Shown one piece after another: positions 11,378 through 19,384 of a DNA stretch of 64,000 nt; positions within the stretch are counted from its first letter, which is position 1, and the number at the start of each line of letters is the position of its first letter. Made by a program: the position numbers and the translations under genes. The notes beneath the pieces were generated by a model. That model worked only from the letters and a program-made list of their open reading frames with translations, made no database searches and was not told where the DNA came from. Source of the DNA: Bradyrhizobium sp. WSM1743 (GTDB lineage: Bacteria; Pseudomonadota; Alphaproteobacteria; Rhizobiales; Xanthobacteraceae); assembly GCF_000473065.1 (NCBI RefSeq), contig NZ_AXAZ01000003.1, forward strand, positions 62,001-126,000, read 5' to 3'.

Positions 11378-12466
11378 ATGAAGAGAAGAGACTTCATCAA
11401 GGTCACAGGACTTGGTGCGGCCGGTGCCGCCACGCTCGCGGCTCCCGCGATCGCGCAGTCGATGCCGGAAATCAAATGGCGCATGCCGACGAGCTGGCCG
11501 AAATCGCTCGACACGCTGTTTGGCGGCGCCGAGATGATGTGCAAGATGGTCGCGGAGGCGACCGACAACAAATTCCAGATTCAGATCTTCGCGGCCGGCG
11601 AGATCGTGCCGGGCCTCCAGGTGCTCGACGCCGTGCAGAACGGCACTTGCGAGATCGGCCACACCGCGTCCTACTATTATTTCGGCAAGGACCCGACCTT
11701 CACCTTCGGCTCGGCCGTGCCGTTCGGTCCCAACATGCGCATCAACCAGGCCTGGTACATGCTGGGCGGCGGCCGCGACATTCTCAACGAGTTCTACAAG
11801 GGCTACAATGTCGTCTCGCTGCTCGCGGGCAACACCGGCTGCCAGATGGGCGGCTGGTTCAGGAAAGAGGTCAACACGCCCGAGGACCTCAAGGGCATGA
11901 AATTCCGCATCGGCGGCTTCACCGGCCGCGTGCTCCAGAAGCTCGGCGTGGTGCCGCAGCAGCTCGCCGGCGGCGATATCTATCCAGCGCTGGAGAAGGG
12001 GACCATCGATGCCGCCGAATGGGTCGGCCCCTATGACGACGAGAAGCTCGGCTTCTACAAGATCGCGCCGCACTACTACTACCCCGGTTGGTGGGAAGGC
12101 GGGCCGATGCTGCTCGCGTTCGTCAACCTCGACAAATGGAACGCGCTGCCGAAATATTACCAGAGCGTGCTGGAGCAGGCCGGCCACTACGCCAACAACT
12201 ACATGATGGCACGCTACGACAACGCCAATCCGCTGGCGCTGAAGAAGCTGCTCGCGGGCGGCACCAAGCTGCATGCCTTCTCGCCCTCGATCATGGATGC
12301 CTGCCACAAGGCCGCCAAGGAGCTGCACGCCGAAGTCTCTGCGACCAACCCCAACTTCAAGAAGGTGCACGACTCGCTCGCCAAGTTCACGAGTGACGGT
12401 TACGCCTGGTTCCAGGTCGCCGAGGTCGGCTACGACATCTTCATGGCGCGGCGCTCGCAGAGCTGA
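11378..12466 (+). CDS. TRAP transporter substrate-binding protein, TakP-like, copy 2
   Basis: 362 residues, exactly the length of copy 1, with a Tat signal (MKRRDFIKVTGLGAAGAATL...AIAQ). Long shared blocks with copy 1 ([59 protein letters not shown]) show a tandem duplication; differences cluster around the predicted pocket entrance (PTSWPKS versus TSSFPKS, TASYYYFGKDPTF versus [13 protein letters not shown]) so the ligands may differ. The conserved arginine is in KFRIGGFTG. Like copy 1 it lies apart from its permease genes, which run on the opposite strand at 13454 and 19526. Confidence 0.92.
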   Translation: MKRRDFIKVTGLGAAGAATLAAPAIAQSMPEIKWRMPTSWPKSLDTLFGGAEMMCKMVAEATDNKFQIQIFAAGEIVPGLQVLDAVQNGTCEIGHTASYYYFGKDPTFTFGSAVPFGPNMRINQAWYMLGGGRDILNEFYKGYNVVSLLAGNTGCQMGGWFRKEVNTPEDLKGMKFRIGGFTGRVLQKLGVVPQQLAGGDIYPALEKGTIDAAEWVGPYDDEKLGFYKIAPHYYYPGWWEGGPMLLAFVNLDKWNALPKYYQSVLEQAGHYANNYMMARYDNANPLALKKLLAGGTKLHAFSPSIMDACHKAAKELHAEVSATNPNFKKVHDSLAKFTSDGYAWFQVAEVGYDIFMARRSQS

Positions 12467-12487
12467 TCGTTCTGTCCGTCGCATGAA

Positions 12488-12515
12488 GCGCCCCGAAGCA
12501 AAGGCTTCGGGGCGC
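12488..12515 (+). terminator. Strong hairpin after TRAP binding protein 2
   Basis: GCGCCCCGAAGC (12488-12499), a four-base loop, and GCTTCGGGGCGC (12504-12515): a perfect 12-bp stem located 22 bases after the stop codon. There is no uninterrupted T-tract behind it, so termination may be weak or the hairpin may mainly protect the 3' end of the mRNA. Confidence 0.65.
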
Positions 12516-12539
12516 CGTCGTTGCAGCGTTCCCGGTGGG

Positions 12540-12715
12540 CGTCCAAACAAAAAACATGGAAAACAACCCCATGCACAGTAGGCGGGGATAGGTTTATCAA
12601 TGACTTGGCGGCGTAGCGCGAGCTTCTGCGGAATTGCCGAATTCACTTGATGCGTCGGGCAAAACAGTGGCAGGATCTCATAATCGCATAATCCGAATTT
12701 GCGGCTCGGCGCCGG
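12540..12715. other. Unassigned noncoding block upstream of the YunG-like gene
   Basis: An A-rich stretch containing ACATGGAAAACAACCCCATG and then GATGCGTCGGGCAAAACAG, followed by a short AT-rich run. I recall similarly worded blocks in other Bradyrhizobium intergenic regions, but only one copy is present here and I cannot verify that recollection. It could be the leader/promoter of the gene at 12729 or a degenerate repeat. Confidence 0.35.
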
Positions 12716-12728
12716 ACCCGGGGATCCG

Positions 12729-13079
12729 ATGAGATTCGATCCCGATCAAGTTCAGAGCGCACTGCGCAGGGCGTGGTCGCTGTCGACGGCCAGCCAATGG
12801 ACGGCGAGTAATCCGGCGGCAGGACAATGCAACGTCACCTCGCTGCTCGTTCACGAGCTCTTCGGCGGTGACTTGTTGAAGACGCCTCTTCCGGCCGGCG
12901 ATCATTTCTACAACCGGATCGGAGGTAAGCGATACGACTTCACGGCATGCCAGTTCGATCAGCCAATCGCTTACATGGACGCGCCCACAAATAGAGCCGA
13001 CGCACAGTTAGGAGCGACGAACGATCAACTGGCTGAACTCAGAGTGGCGTTTCGGGAGCACTGGGCCGGACCAGGCTAG
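12729..13079 (+). CDS. YunG-like hypothetical protein
   Basis: 116 residues from ATG 12729. The arrangement ALRRAWSLSTASQWTASNPAAGQCNVTSLLVHELFGGDLL, then GDHFYNRIGGKRYDFTACQFD, matches my memory of the YunG family: a conserved Cys after GQ, the VHELFGG helix, a H-Y-N-R/W segment and a D-x-T-x-x-QF motif. Conserved Cys, His and Asp in this order recall a papain-like arrangement, but no activity is established. It stands alone between the TRAP binding proteins and the minus-strand permease genes. Confidence 0.7.
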   Translation: MRFDPDQVQSALRRAWSLSTASQWTASNPAAGQCNVTSLLVHELFGGDLLKTPLPAGDHFYNRIGGKRYDFTACQFDQPIAYMDAPTNRADAQLGATNDQLAELRVAFREHWAGPG

Positions 13080-13153
13080 CTGCAGCAGCCGAGATTGCTC
13101 TTGTCGTTATCAGAGGTTCGCTTGTTGGCGGTTTCCGAGCATTAGGGAAGCGG

Positions 13154-13387
13154 CTAGCGAACGACGCCTGCCGCGTCTCTCGCGTTTGGCATGAGCCAAT
13201 CGAGTCCGAGCAGGCCAGATTCGAGGATAACGAAGGCGGCAATGCCGCCGAGCCAGCCGAAAAAGACGATTGAGAAGGTGCCGAGCAAGATCGCGCAAAA
13301 GACGTCAGAGAGCACCTTGCAGATGCGGAAGTCTCGGTCTTGGCCAGTGTCTTGGCCAGCGTCTTGGCCAGTTGGGAAGTACGGCAT
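13154..13387 (-). CDS. Small membrane protein with a 12-bp-repeat-encoded N-terminus
   Basis: 77 residues, ATG at 13387 with GGAG seven bases upstream. Residues 7-19 are GQDAGQDTGQDRD, encoded by three 12-base tandem units at 13338-13373; residues about 25-65 hold two hydrophobic segments (CAILLGTFSIVFFGWLGGIAAFVILESGLLGLDWL). It lies 66 bases downstream of the dctM stop on the same strand and could be cotranscribed. No family recognised; it is plausible as an inner-membrane micro-protein but could be a chance frame. Confidence 0.5.
   Translation of the reverse strand: MPYFPTGQDAGQDTGQDRDFRICKVLSDVFCAILLGTFSIVFFGWLGGIAAFVILESGLLGLDWLMPNARDAAGVVR
13338..13373. repeat. Three tandem 12-bp units inside a coding sequence
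   Basis: TCTTGGCCAGTG, TCTTGGCCAGCG and TCTTGGCCAGTT follow one another directly. The period is a multiple of three, so copy-number change would keep the frame of the 13154-13387 gene and vary its GQDx tetrapeptide repeat. Confidence 0.85.
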
Positions 13388-13453
13388 CGGGCTGCTCCAG
13401 GTGCCAATCCTGAGCCTTGGATCAACCCCGTTCAGCGGCAGATGTTCCGCGGA

Positions 13454-15058
13454 TCAATTCTTCGGCTGGCCGAAATCGAGTGGCGGTGGCAGTTCGATTT
13501 CCGGAATCTCGATTTTGATCTTGTCCAGATCCACCTTCGCAGGCGCGTCGAGCAGCCCCGTCACCGTTATCGGGAATGCGATGACAACGGCAACCATGAT
13601 CGCCTGCAGGCCGATCCAAGGCATTGCGCCCCAGTAGATGTCCGAACTCTTGACCTCCTTCGGCGCCACACCCCGCAGGTAGAACAACGCGAAGCCGAAG
13701 GGGGGATGCAGGAAGGAAGTTTGCATGTTGACGCAGAGCATGACACCGAACCAGATCAAGGCGGCATCCGCGCCGACGACAGGGGTGAGCAGCTTGTGCG
13801 CGATCGGCGCAATCATGGGGATGATGATGAAGGCGATCTCGAAGAAATCGAGGAAGAAGGCGATGAAGAAGATGAACAGGTTGATGAAGATCAGGAAGCC
13901 CCAGACGCCGCCCGGCAGCGACGTCAGCATGTGCTCCAGCCAGACACCACCGTTGCAGCCGAGAAAGACAATCGAGAAGCAAGTCGATCCGATCAGGATG
14001 AAGGTCACCATGCAGGTGATGCGCATGGTGGTCTCATAGCCCTGCTTAACCAGGATGCGCAGGTCGGGGATCCTGATTGCCTCGATGCAGACCCACGCCA
14101 CTGCGAGATAGGCAATTGCAAAGGCGATCTTGAACGGCAGATTCGGCGCGAAATAGATGCCGATCATGGTGCCGACACCAGCAGCGGCGACGCCGACGAA
14201 CAGCACCTTGTGACCAGCCGAGCTGAAATCCTTGTGATGGATGACGGCGAGCACGATCGCGCCGACGGCGCCCATCGCGCCCGCTTCGGTCGGAGTGGCG
14301 AGGCCGAGCATCATCGTGCCGAGCACCACGAAGATCAGAACGGCAGACGGAATGATGCCCAGAAGACACTTGCGCCAGAGCGCCCAGCCCTTGAGCGTCC
14401 TCGCTTCCTTGGGCACTGCCGGGACATGGCCCGGCTTGACCACGCTCAGAACAAACGTGTAGCCCGCGAACAGGGCGATCTGGAGAATCGATGGCCCCCA
14501 GGCGCCCAGATACATGTCGCCAACCGACTTCCCGAGCTGGTCCGCGAGCACGATCAAGACCAGCGAGGGAGGCACCAGCTGGGTAATGGTGCCGGAGGCT
14601 GCGAGCACGCCGGTGATGTAACGCATGTTGTAGCCGTAGCGGATCATGACCGGCATCGAGATCAGCGCCATCGCAATCACCTGGGCAGCCACGGTGCCTG
14701 TGATCGCACCGAGGATGAAGCCGACGATGATCACGGAATAGCCGAGACCGCCGCGAACGGGGCCGAACAGCTGCCCCATCGAATCCAGCATATCCTCTGC
14801 GAGGCCGCATCGTTCGAGGATCGCGCCCATGAACGTGAAGAATGGGATGGCCAGCAGCAGCTCGTTGGCGAGGACGCTGCCGTAGATACGCTCCGGGATC
14901 GCCTGGAGAAAGCTGAATCCGAAGAATCCCTCGTGGATAGCAAGAAATCCGAACGAAAGTCCGAGCGCGGCCAGTGTGAAGGCGACGGGGAAGCCGATCA
15001 GCATCGCCACGACCAGCCCGCCGAACATCAGCGGCGGCATCATCTCAATCGTGATCAT
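13454..15058 (-). CDS. dctM: TRAP transporter large permease, DctM type (set 1)
   Basis: 534 residues. About twelve to thirteen membrane segments with the DctM hallmarks PFFTFMGAILERCGLAEDML, the GxxxG/Pro-rich AASGTITQLVPPSLVLIVLADQLGKSVGDMY block and its pseudo-repeat FFLDFFEIAFIIIPMIAP in the second half. The middle has a long hydrophilic/hydrophobic insertion (about 210-330) typical of the subgroup that works with TakP-like binding proteins. It uses a Na+ gradient to take up carboxylates bound by a periplasmic protein, here most likely one of the two encoded at 10125-12466. Start overlaps the dctQ stop by four bases (ATGA). Confidence 0.93.
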   Translation of the reverse strand: MITIEMMPPLMFGGLVVAMLIGFPVAFTLAALGLSFGFLAIHEGFFGFSFLQAIPERIYGSVLANELLLAIPFFTFMGAILERCGLAEDMLDSMGQLFGPVRGGLGYSVIIVGFILGAITGTVAAQVIAMALISMPVMIRYGYNMRYITGVLAASGTITQLVPPSLVLIVLADQLGKSVGDMYLGAWGPSILQIALFAGYTFVLSVVKPGHVPAVPKEARTLKGWALWRKCLLGIIPSAVLIFVVLGTMMLGLATPTEAGAMGAVGAIVLAVIHHKDFSSAGHKVLFVGVAAAGVGTMIGIYFAPNLPFKIAFAIAYLAVAWVCIEAIRIPDLRILVKQGYETTMRITCMVTFILIGSTCFSIVFLGCNGGVWLEHMLTSLPGGVWGFLIFINLFIFFIAFFLDFFEIAFIIIPMIAPIAHKLLTPVVGADAALIWFGVMLCVNMQTSFLHPPFGFALFYLRGVAPKEVKSSDIYWGAMPWIGLQAIMVAVVIAFPITVTGLLDAPAKVDLDKIKIEIPEIELPPPLDFGQPKN

Positions 15059-15594
15059 TGGGTCGGCCGCTCGTATTTCGCATCGATGGTGACTTCACCG
15101 CGCAAGGCGGCAGCGCGTTTGATGACCTCCGAGATACCTTGCAAAGCCACCATGAAGAATCCGGCCGGCAGGACAAACTTGATCGGCCACCGCAGGAGGC
15201 CACCGGCATTGTTGGACATCTCGCCGATGATGAACGAGTTGTAGAACATCGCCCATGACAGGTAGCTGAGGAGCAGGCACGCGGGGACGAGGAAAACCAA
15301 TGTCCCGATCAGGTCCAGCCACAGCTGCCCGCGTTCAGACAGCATAAGATAGAGGATTTCGACGCGCACATGCTCGTTGCGCTTGAAAGTGTAGGACGAA
15401 CCGAACATCACGACGACAGCGAACATGTACCACTGGGTCTCGAGCCAACTGTTGGAGCTGTAGCTGAAGGCGTAGCGGATCATCGCATTTGCAGCGCTGA
15501 CCAGGCAGGCCGCGAGCACCAGAACGTTGCAGATGTTGCCGACCTTTTCGTTCAGCCAGTCGATAGCTGTACTTATCGCCAACAATGGGCGCAT
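15055..15594 (-). CDS. dctQ: TRAP transporter small permease, DctQ type (set 1)
   Basis: 179 residues from ATG 15594 (MRPLLAISTAIDWLNEKVG). Four membrane segments; SSNSWLETQWYMFAVVVMFG and FKRNEHVRVEI are the segments conserved in DctQ proteins, and FFMVALQGISEVIKR ends the last helix. Forms the membrane complex with DctM. First gene of the dctQM operon, whose promoter should lie in 15595-15840. Confidence 0.9.
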   Translation of the reverse strand: MRPLLAISTAIDWLNEKVGNICNVLVLAACLVSAANAMIRYAFSYSSNSWLETQWYMFAVVVMFGSSYTFKRNEHVRVEILYLMLSERGQLWLDLIGTLVFLVPACLLLSYLSWAMFYNSFIIGEMSNNAGGLLRWPIKFVLPAGFFMVALQGISEVIKRAAALRGEVTIDAKYERPTQ

Positions 15595-15840
15595 CGATCT
15601 CTTTTCCCCGCTCGCTGAGCGCTGCTCCCAAACGAGCAGGACCATGGTGCTGCATCAGCAGCCATCCACGTCTGCGCGGGAGCCAGTCCACTCTCCTGAT
15701 GCTTCAGCTCGCTCTTGTTGTCGGTTTTATCCGAGACATGTGGATGTCCTGGCCGCGCGTGAAGCAAGTCAGCTTTACCGTCAGCAGTTTCCTGGTCAAC
15801 CGAAAAATGGGCAATCTGTCGCGGCGAGCTCGAGGTACGT

Positions 15841-16077
15841 CTAACCCTCGACGTCATACTGCTTGCAGAGGTGATCGCCGATCTGGACCAGCATGGCAAC
15901 GCATTCAGGGTAGCCGGGCCGATCCGAGGTGGCCCGATCCGCACTGGCTCGAAATTCCCAGCGCTTGCCATCGCGGAGGATCGAGATTGTCATCCCTTCG
16001 GGACAGTCGGCATGAATCTTCAACTCGGCCTTCGCCATGGCGATGAGTTCGCTTTCAGTCTTCACGGGTTTGCTCAT
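15841..16077 (-). CDS. Small hypothetical protein
   Basis: 78 residues. ATG at 16077 has GAGGG at a nine-base spacing; the ATG at 16086 directly abuts it and is less likely. Sequence features are an N-terminal charged helix (ESELIAMAKAELKIHADCPEG), an Ile-rich strand (MTISILRDGKRWEFRA) and a C-terminal helix with Cys (PECVAMLVQIGDHLCKQYD). I recognise it only as the kind of short conserved protein common in rhizobial genomes; no function is proposed. The operator-like motif at 16163 lies 86 bases upstream of its start. Confidence 0.65.
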   Translation of the reverse strand: MSKPVKTESELIAMAKAELKIHADCPEGMTISILRDGKRWEFRASADRATSDRPGYPECVAMLVQIGDHLCKQYDVEG

Positions 16078-16162
16078 AATGCCCATCCCTCGATCCGATG
16101 TGGAGACTTGCTGGTATCTGCAAAGCTAGCAACCTCTCGCGGAGGACCAGAAGCTGATTGGC

Positions 16163-16178
16163 TTACACGAACCTGACA
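16163..16178. promoter_or_regulatory. Operator-like motif, copy 1 (direct repeat with 11-bp period)
   Basis: TTACACGAACCTGACA: the pentamers TTACA and TGACA start 11 bases apart, the one-turn spacing used by OmpR/PhoB-type response regulators. Fifteen of sixteen bases are identical to the site at 17178, and weaker similarity extends about 20 bases to the right (CGG...GCCGTC-like). It lies 86 bases upstream of the minus-strand gene starting at 16077. Confidence 0.5.
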
Positions 16179-16389
16179 AGAGGTCGGCTGCCCGTCAGAT
16201 GTAGCCCATCAGTCTCTACACAGTGAGACATCCGGAGTGTCGCGTGGACAGAGATCCTCCGCGGTGTAGCATTACAAGCCGCCAATGTTGCTGAGCGCGC
16301 AAGACTTCATCTCGACGTCAGCGCGGTAGGTAGTTTTTCGGTGTTCCTTTCGCGGAACGATCAGGCTATCGGAATCTGGCAATCGGGCT

Positions 16390-16434
16390 GAAGTCGCGGC
16401 GGTATCAGGTGGGTTTCACCGCCGCTCCGACTTC
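16390..16434. other. Stem-loop upstream of the MarR-type gene
   Basis: GAAGTCGCGGCGGT (16390-16403) can pair with ACCGCCG (16418-16424) plus CGACTTC (16428-16434), leaving a three-base CTC bulge and a 14-base loop. Located 118 bases before the ATG at 16552; it may be a leader structure, a degenerate repeat or an operator. Confidence 0.4.
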
Positions 16435-16551
16435 GCGGTACTGCTTACCGGGCTCTACCAGTCCCGACGGGAATCCAGCTTTCATCGAACACGGCGGCTC
16501 TCGATCCTTGATCGAGAAGCCAGGGCGGCCGTTTCCGTTGGGGACTTATCA

Positions 16552-17115
16552 ATGAGAATGGCAAATGAAATCGTACAACTCCTGGTGCAATCGGCCGGCA
16601 GTTGGCTTTTTGAAGGTAATCGTTCGGGCCTGAGCGATCGCGAATGGATGGCCTTGCGGTTTCTCGCCCTTGCAAACAGATTCTCGAAGACGCCGACTGC
16701 TCTCGCCAGCTTTCTGGGTACCACTCGCAGTGCCGCATCGCAGATTGCCGCCGTTCTCCTGGAGAAGCGATTGGTGGTCCGTAAGCCTTCTGCGGAGGAT
16801 AAACGCTCGATCACGCTATGTATCACACGTGAGGGAGAGAAGTTCCTGGAGCGCGATCCGATCAATGCTCTGCGCGATCAGCTTGTGGCACTCGAGGACT
16901 CCGATCGATTTCGGCTGCGGGACACGCTTCGCCGCGTCCTGGTGGGGCTCGATGTTGCCGAGCGCCGTCATCATACCGACGTTTGCAACCAATGCATGTT
17001 CCTGGTCGAGAACGGAGCGGGGAAAGACCGTCATTTCAAGTGCCGGCTCTTTCGGAAATCCATAGCGGAGAAGGAGACGGCCTTGCTCTGCACCTATTTC
17101 GAGGCGCGGAGCTAG
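16552..17115 (+). CDS. MarR-type regulator with C-terminal four-cysteine motif
   Basis: 187 residues; ATG 16552 with GGGGA upstream (ATG 16558 is an alternative). Residues 25-100 are a winged helix-turn-helix of the MarR kind: LSDREWMALRFLALAN, TPTALASFLGTTRSAASQIAAVLLEKRLVVRKPSAEDKRS spread over the recognition helix and wing. The C-terminal third is unusual: Cys145, Cys148, Cys164 and Cys180 in the order CxxC-x15-C-x15-C, with HFKC and ALLC contexts, suggesting a Zn or Fe-S site and hence redox, oxygen or metal sensing. Located between the two permease sets and just ahead of the two-component genes, it is likely a local regulator. Confidence 0.82.
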   Translation: MRMANEIVQLLVQSAGSWLFEGNRSGLSDREWMALRFLALANRFSKTPTALASFLGTTRSAASQIAAVLLEKRLVVRKPSAEDKRSITLCITREGEKFLERDPINALRDQLVALEDSDRFRLRDTLRRVLVGLDVAERRHHTDVCNQCMFLVENGAGKDRHFKCRLFRKSIAEKETALLCTYFEARS

Positions 17116-17177
17116 AAGGCTCACCTGCTCTGCGCGGAACTGTCCAGAAGGGCACGGGTCGTCCGGGCTCGACTGAC

Positions 17178-17193
17178 TTACACGAAGCTGACA
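17178..17193. promoter_or_regulatory. Operator-like motif, copy 2, upstream of the response regulator
   Basis: TTACACGAAGCTGACA, one mismatch from copy 1 at 16163, again with TTACA/TGACA at an 11-base period. It lies 112 bases before the response-regulator start, the expected place for an autoregulatory site. Assignment to that regulator is inference from spacing and location. Confidence 0.5.
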
Positions 17194-17304
17194 GGGCGGA
17201 CGGCCGTCGGACACTTTTTCGCTGGCCGCCGCGGCCGGAATGGTGGAAGAGAGCGAAGATACCGCGCGGACCGCGCGGCGACCTGGTTATCCGTCGGGAC
17301 TACG

Positions 17305-17979
17305 ATGCGCCTTCTGATCGTCGAGGATAATGCCGAGCTGTCGCGGCTCGTTGCCGGCGGGCTGGCGGCGGCCGGCTATGAGAGCGACATCGTGGGCAGC
17401 GCGGCCGAGGCGCGCGAGGCGGTGAGCAGCGTCAGCTATGCCGCGATGATTCTCGACCTCGGCCTGCCCGACGGCGACGGCCTGTCGGTGTTGCGCGAGC
17501 TGCGCCTCAAGATGGAGCCGCTGCCGGTGCTGGTGCTGACCGCGCGCGGCGGCGTGCAGGACCGCGTCAGCGGCCTGCGTAGCGGCGCCGACGACTATCT
17601 CGCAAAGCCGTTTGCGATGGAGGAACTGGTGGCGCGGCTCGAGGCCATCCTGCGCCGACCGGGCCAGTTGCTCGGCCGCTCGCTCAGTCTCGCCAACCTC
17701 GTCTACGACACCGAGAGCCGCCAGATCTTCGTCGACGACCAGCCGCGGATCATCTCCGCGCGCGAGACCTCGGTGCTCGAGATCCTGCTGCGCCGGCAGG
17801 GGCGGGTCGTACCGAAGAAGAACGTCGAGGACCACATCTTCGGGCTCGAAGGCGAGGTCGCTTCGAACGCGGTCGAGGTCTATGTCTCGCGGCTGCGCAA
17901 GCAGCTGGCGGAACATGGCGCCAAGGTCGTGATCCACACCATCCGGGGCGTCGGCTATCTCATGACCGAGGAGAAATAG
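17305..17979 (+). CDS. OmpR-family response regulator (TctD-like)
   Basis: 224 residues. Receiver domain with acidic pocket EDN at 7-9, phosphoacceptor Asp51 (AAMILDLGLPDGDG), Thr in LVLTARGG and Lys in DDYLAKPF; then a winged helix with ARETSVLEILLRR and VEVYVSRLRKQLAEHG...IRGVGYLM. Two bases separate its stop from the kinase start, so they form one operon. The pair is closest in character to TctD/TctE-type systems controlling tricarboxylate or related uptake, which fits the surrounding TRAP genes. Confidence 0.93.
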   Translation: MRLLIVEDNAELSRLVAGGLAAAGYESDIVGSAAEAREAVSSVSYAAMILDLGLPDGDGLSVLRELRLKMEPLPVLVLTARGGVQDRVSGLRSGADDYLAKPFAMEELVARLEAILRRPGQLLGRSLSLANLVYDTESRQIFVDDQPRIISARETSVLEILLRRQGRVVPKKNVEDHIFGLEGEVASNAVEVYVSRLRKQLAEHGAKVVIHTIRGVGYLMTEEK

Positions 17980-17980
17980 C

Positions 17981-19384
17981 GTGGCCCGGCTCGGATCCAG
18001 TGCCGGGTCCTATGGCAGGTCGCCGACGTTCAAATCGCTGATCTGGCGCATCGTGTTCCTCCACATCGTTGCGGTCGCGGTGGTCGCGATCTTCCTGCCG
18101 CTGGTGCTGTTCTGGCTGCTCAATTCCGAGATCGACCAGCTGCATCGCGATGCCATGCGCGCGCAGGCCGAAGTGCTGGCGGGGCGCATCGTCGCGCAGC
18201 CGGACGGCACGTTGAGTTTCAACCTGCCCGACAGCCTCAAGGGCCTCTATTCAGACGCCTATGGCCGCTACCAGTACGACATTCGCGACGCCGAGGGCCG
18301 GTTGCTGTTCTCCTCCCACCGGCGTTCTCCAGCGGTGGCAGCTCCGCGCTTGTCTGACACCATTTCCGGCGCCGGCGTCACCCGCGACATCGACGGCAGG
18401 ACGGTGCGCATCCAGGTTGCCGAGGACCTCGCGCACCGCGACGTCATCATCGACGACATCGTCTCGAACTTCTTCCGGCGGGTAGGGTGGATCACCATCC
18501 CGATCCTCCTGATCCTGCTTGCCACCGACATCATCATCTTCCGTCGCGCGATTGCGCCGCTGTGGAAGGCCTCGGAGGAAGCCAGCAATATCGGCCCGGC
18601 GCGGACCGACATCCGCTTGCCGACGGCACAGATTCCACGCGAGATCATGCCGCTGGTCACTGCCGTGAACCAGGCGCTCGATCGTCTCGAGGGCGGCTTT
18701 CGCGTGCAGCGGCAGTTCACGGCGGACGCCGCGCATCAGTTGCGCACGCCGCTCGCGATCCTGCGCACGCGTATCGAGACGCTCGACGACCGTGCGGCAC
18801 GGCAGGCGCTGCATGCCGACATCGAAACCATGAGCCGCCTCGTCGCCCAGCTGCTGGAGATCGCCGAGCTCGACACATTGGTGCTCGATCCCAGCGAGAC
18901 CGCGGATTTGCGCGCCGTCTGCGCCGAGGTGGTCGGTTCGATCGCCCCGTTCGCGATTGCGCAGCACAAGGACATTGCGCTGAAGGGCACGGACGCGCCG
19001 GTCGAGATCCACGGCAATTCCGAGATGCTCCAGCGCGCGATCTTCAACCTTGCCGAAAACGCCATCAAGTTCACGGCGAAGGACACCTCCGTCGACGTCG
19101 AGGTGCGCGACGATGGTTCGGTGCGCGTACGTGACCACGGTCCTGGCATCCCGGAAGCCGAGCGCGAGCTGATCTTCCAGCGCTTCTGGCGCGCCGACCG
19201 CCGGCGCAGCGACGGTGCGGGACTGGGACTCTCGATCGTGCGCGCGGTGGCGGACGATCACGCTGGCACGGTTGCCGTGGAGAACCTTGCAGGCGGCGGC
19301 GCGGAGTTCACGCTGCGGTTCAGGCTGACGCACAAGGTGACATCTTCACCCTCCCCTGGAGGGGGAGGGTCGCTGCGCATGTAG
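17981..19384 (+). CDS. Sensor histidine kinase (TctE-like) with repeat-encoded C-terminus
   Basis: 467 residues from GTG 17981. TM1 at about 20-48, a periplasmic domain at 50-165 (EIDQLHRDAMRAQAEVLAGRI), TM2 at about 168-188, then HAMP-like linker, HisKA with His252 (DAAHQLRTPLAILRTRI) and HATPase_c (NLAENAIKF, DHGPGIPEAE, GAGLGLSIVRA). Natural homology seems to end near FTLRFRL; the last residues, VTSSPSPGGGGSLRM, are translated from the intergenic palindromic repeat beginning at 19348, so the original stop codon has been lost or displaced. Probably senses a carboxylate and phosphorylates the adjacent regulator. Confidence 0.93.
   Translation: MARLGSSAGSYGRSPTFKSLIWRIVFLHIVAVAVVAIFLPLVLFWLLNSEIDQLHRDAMRAQAEVLAGRIVAQPDGTLSFNLPDSLKGLYSDAYGRYQYDIRDAEGRLLFSSHRRSPAVAAPRLSDTISGAGVTRDIDGRTVRIQVAEDLAHRDVIIDDIVSNFFRRVGWITIPILLILLATDIIIFRRAIAPLWKASEEASNIGPARTDIRLPTAQIPREIMPLVTAVNQALDRLEGGFRVQRQFTADAAHQLRTPLAILRTRIETLDDRAARQALHADIETMSRLVAQLLEIAELDTLVLDPSETADLRAVCAEVVGSIAPFAIAQHKDIALKGTDAPVEIHGNSEMLQRAIFNLAENAIKFTAKDTSVDVEVRDDGSVRVRDHGPGIPEAERELIFQRFWRADRRRSDGAGLGLSIVRAVADDHAGTVAVENLAGGGAEFTLRFRLTHKVTSSPSPGGGGSLRM

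Larger units (their letters stand above)
16078..16551. other. Divergent intergenic region upstream of marR-type gene
   Basis: 474 bases between divergent genes. It contains the motif at 16163-16178 shared with the response-regulator upstream region, and a stem-loop at 16390-16434. No gene is supported in either strand. Confidence 0.6.

Noticed and set aside
13340..15244. Long plus-strand frame (634 codons) opposite dctQM set 1
   Set aside because: It is antisense to a well-supported TRAP permease and translates to His/Asp/Arg-rich text typical of the mirror of a GC-rich membrane gene.
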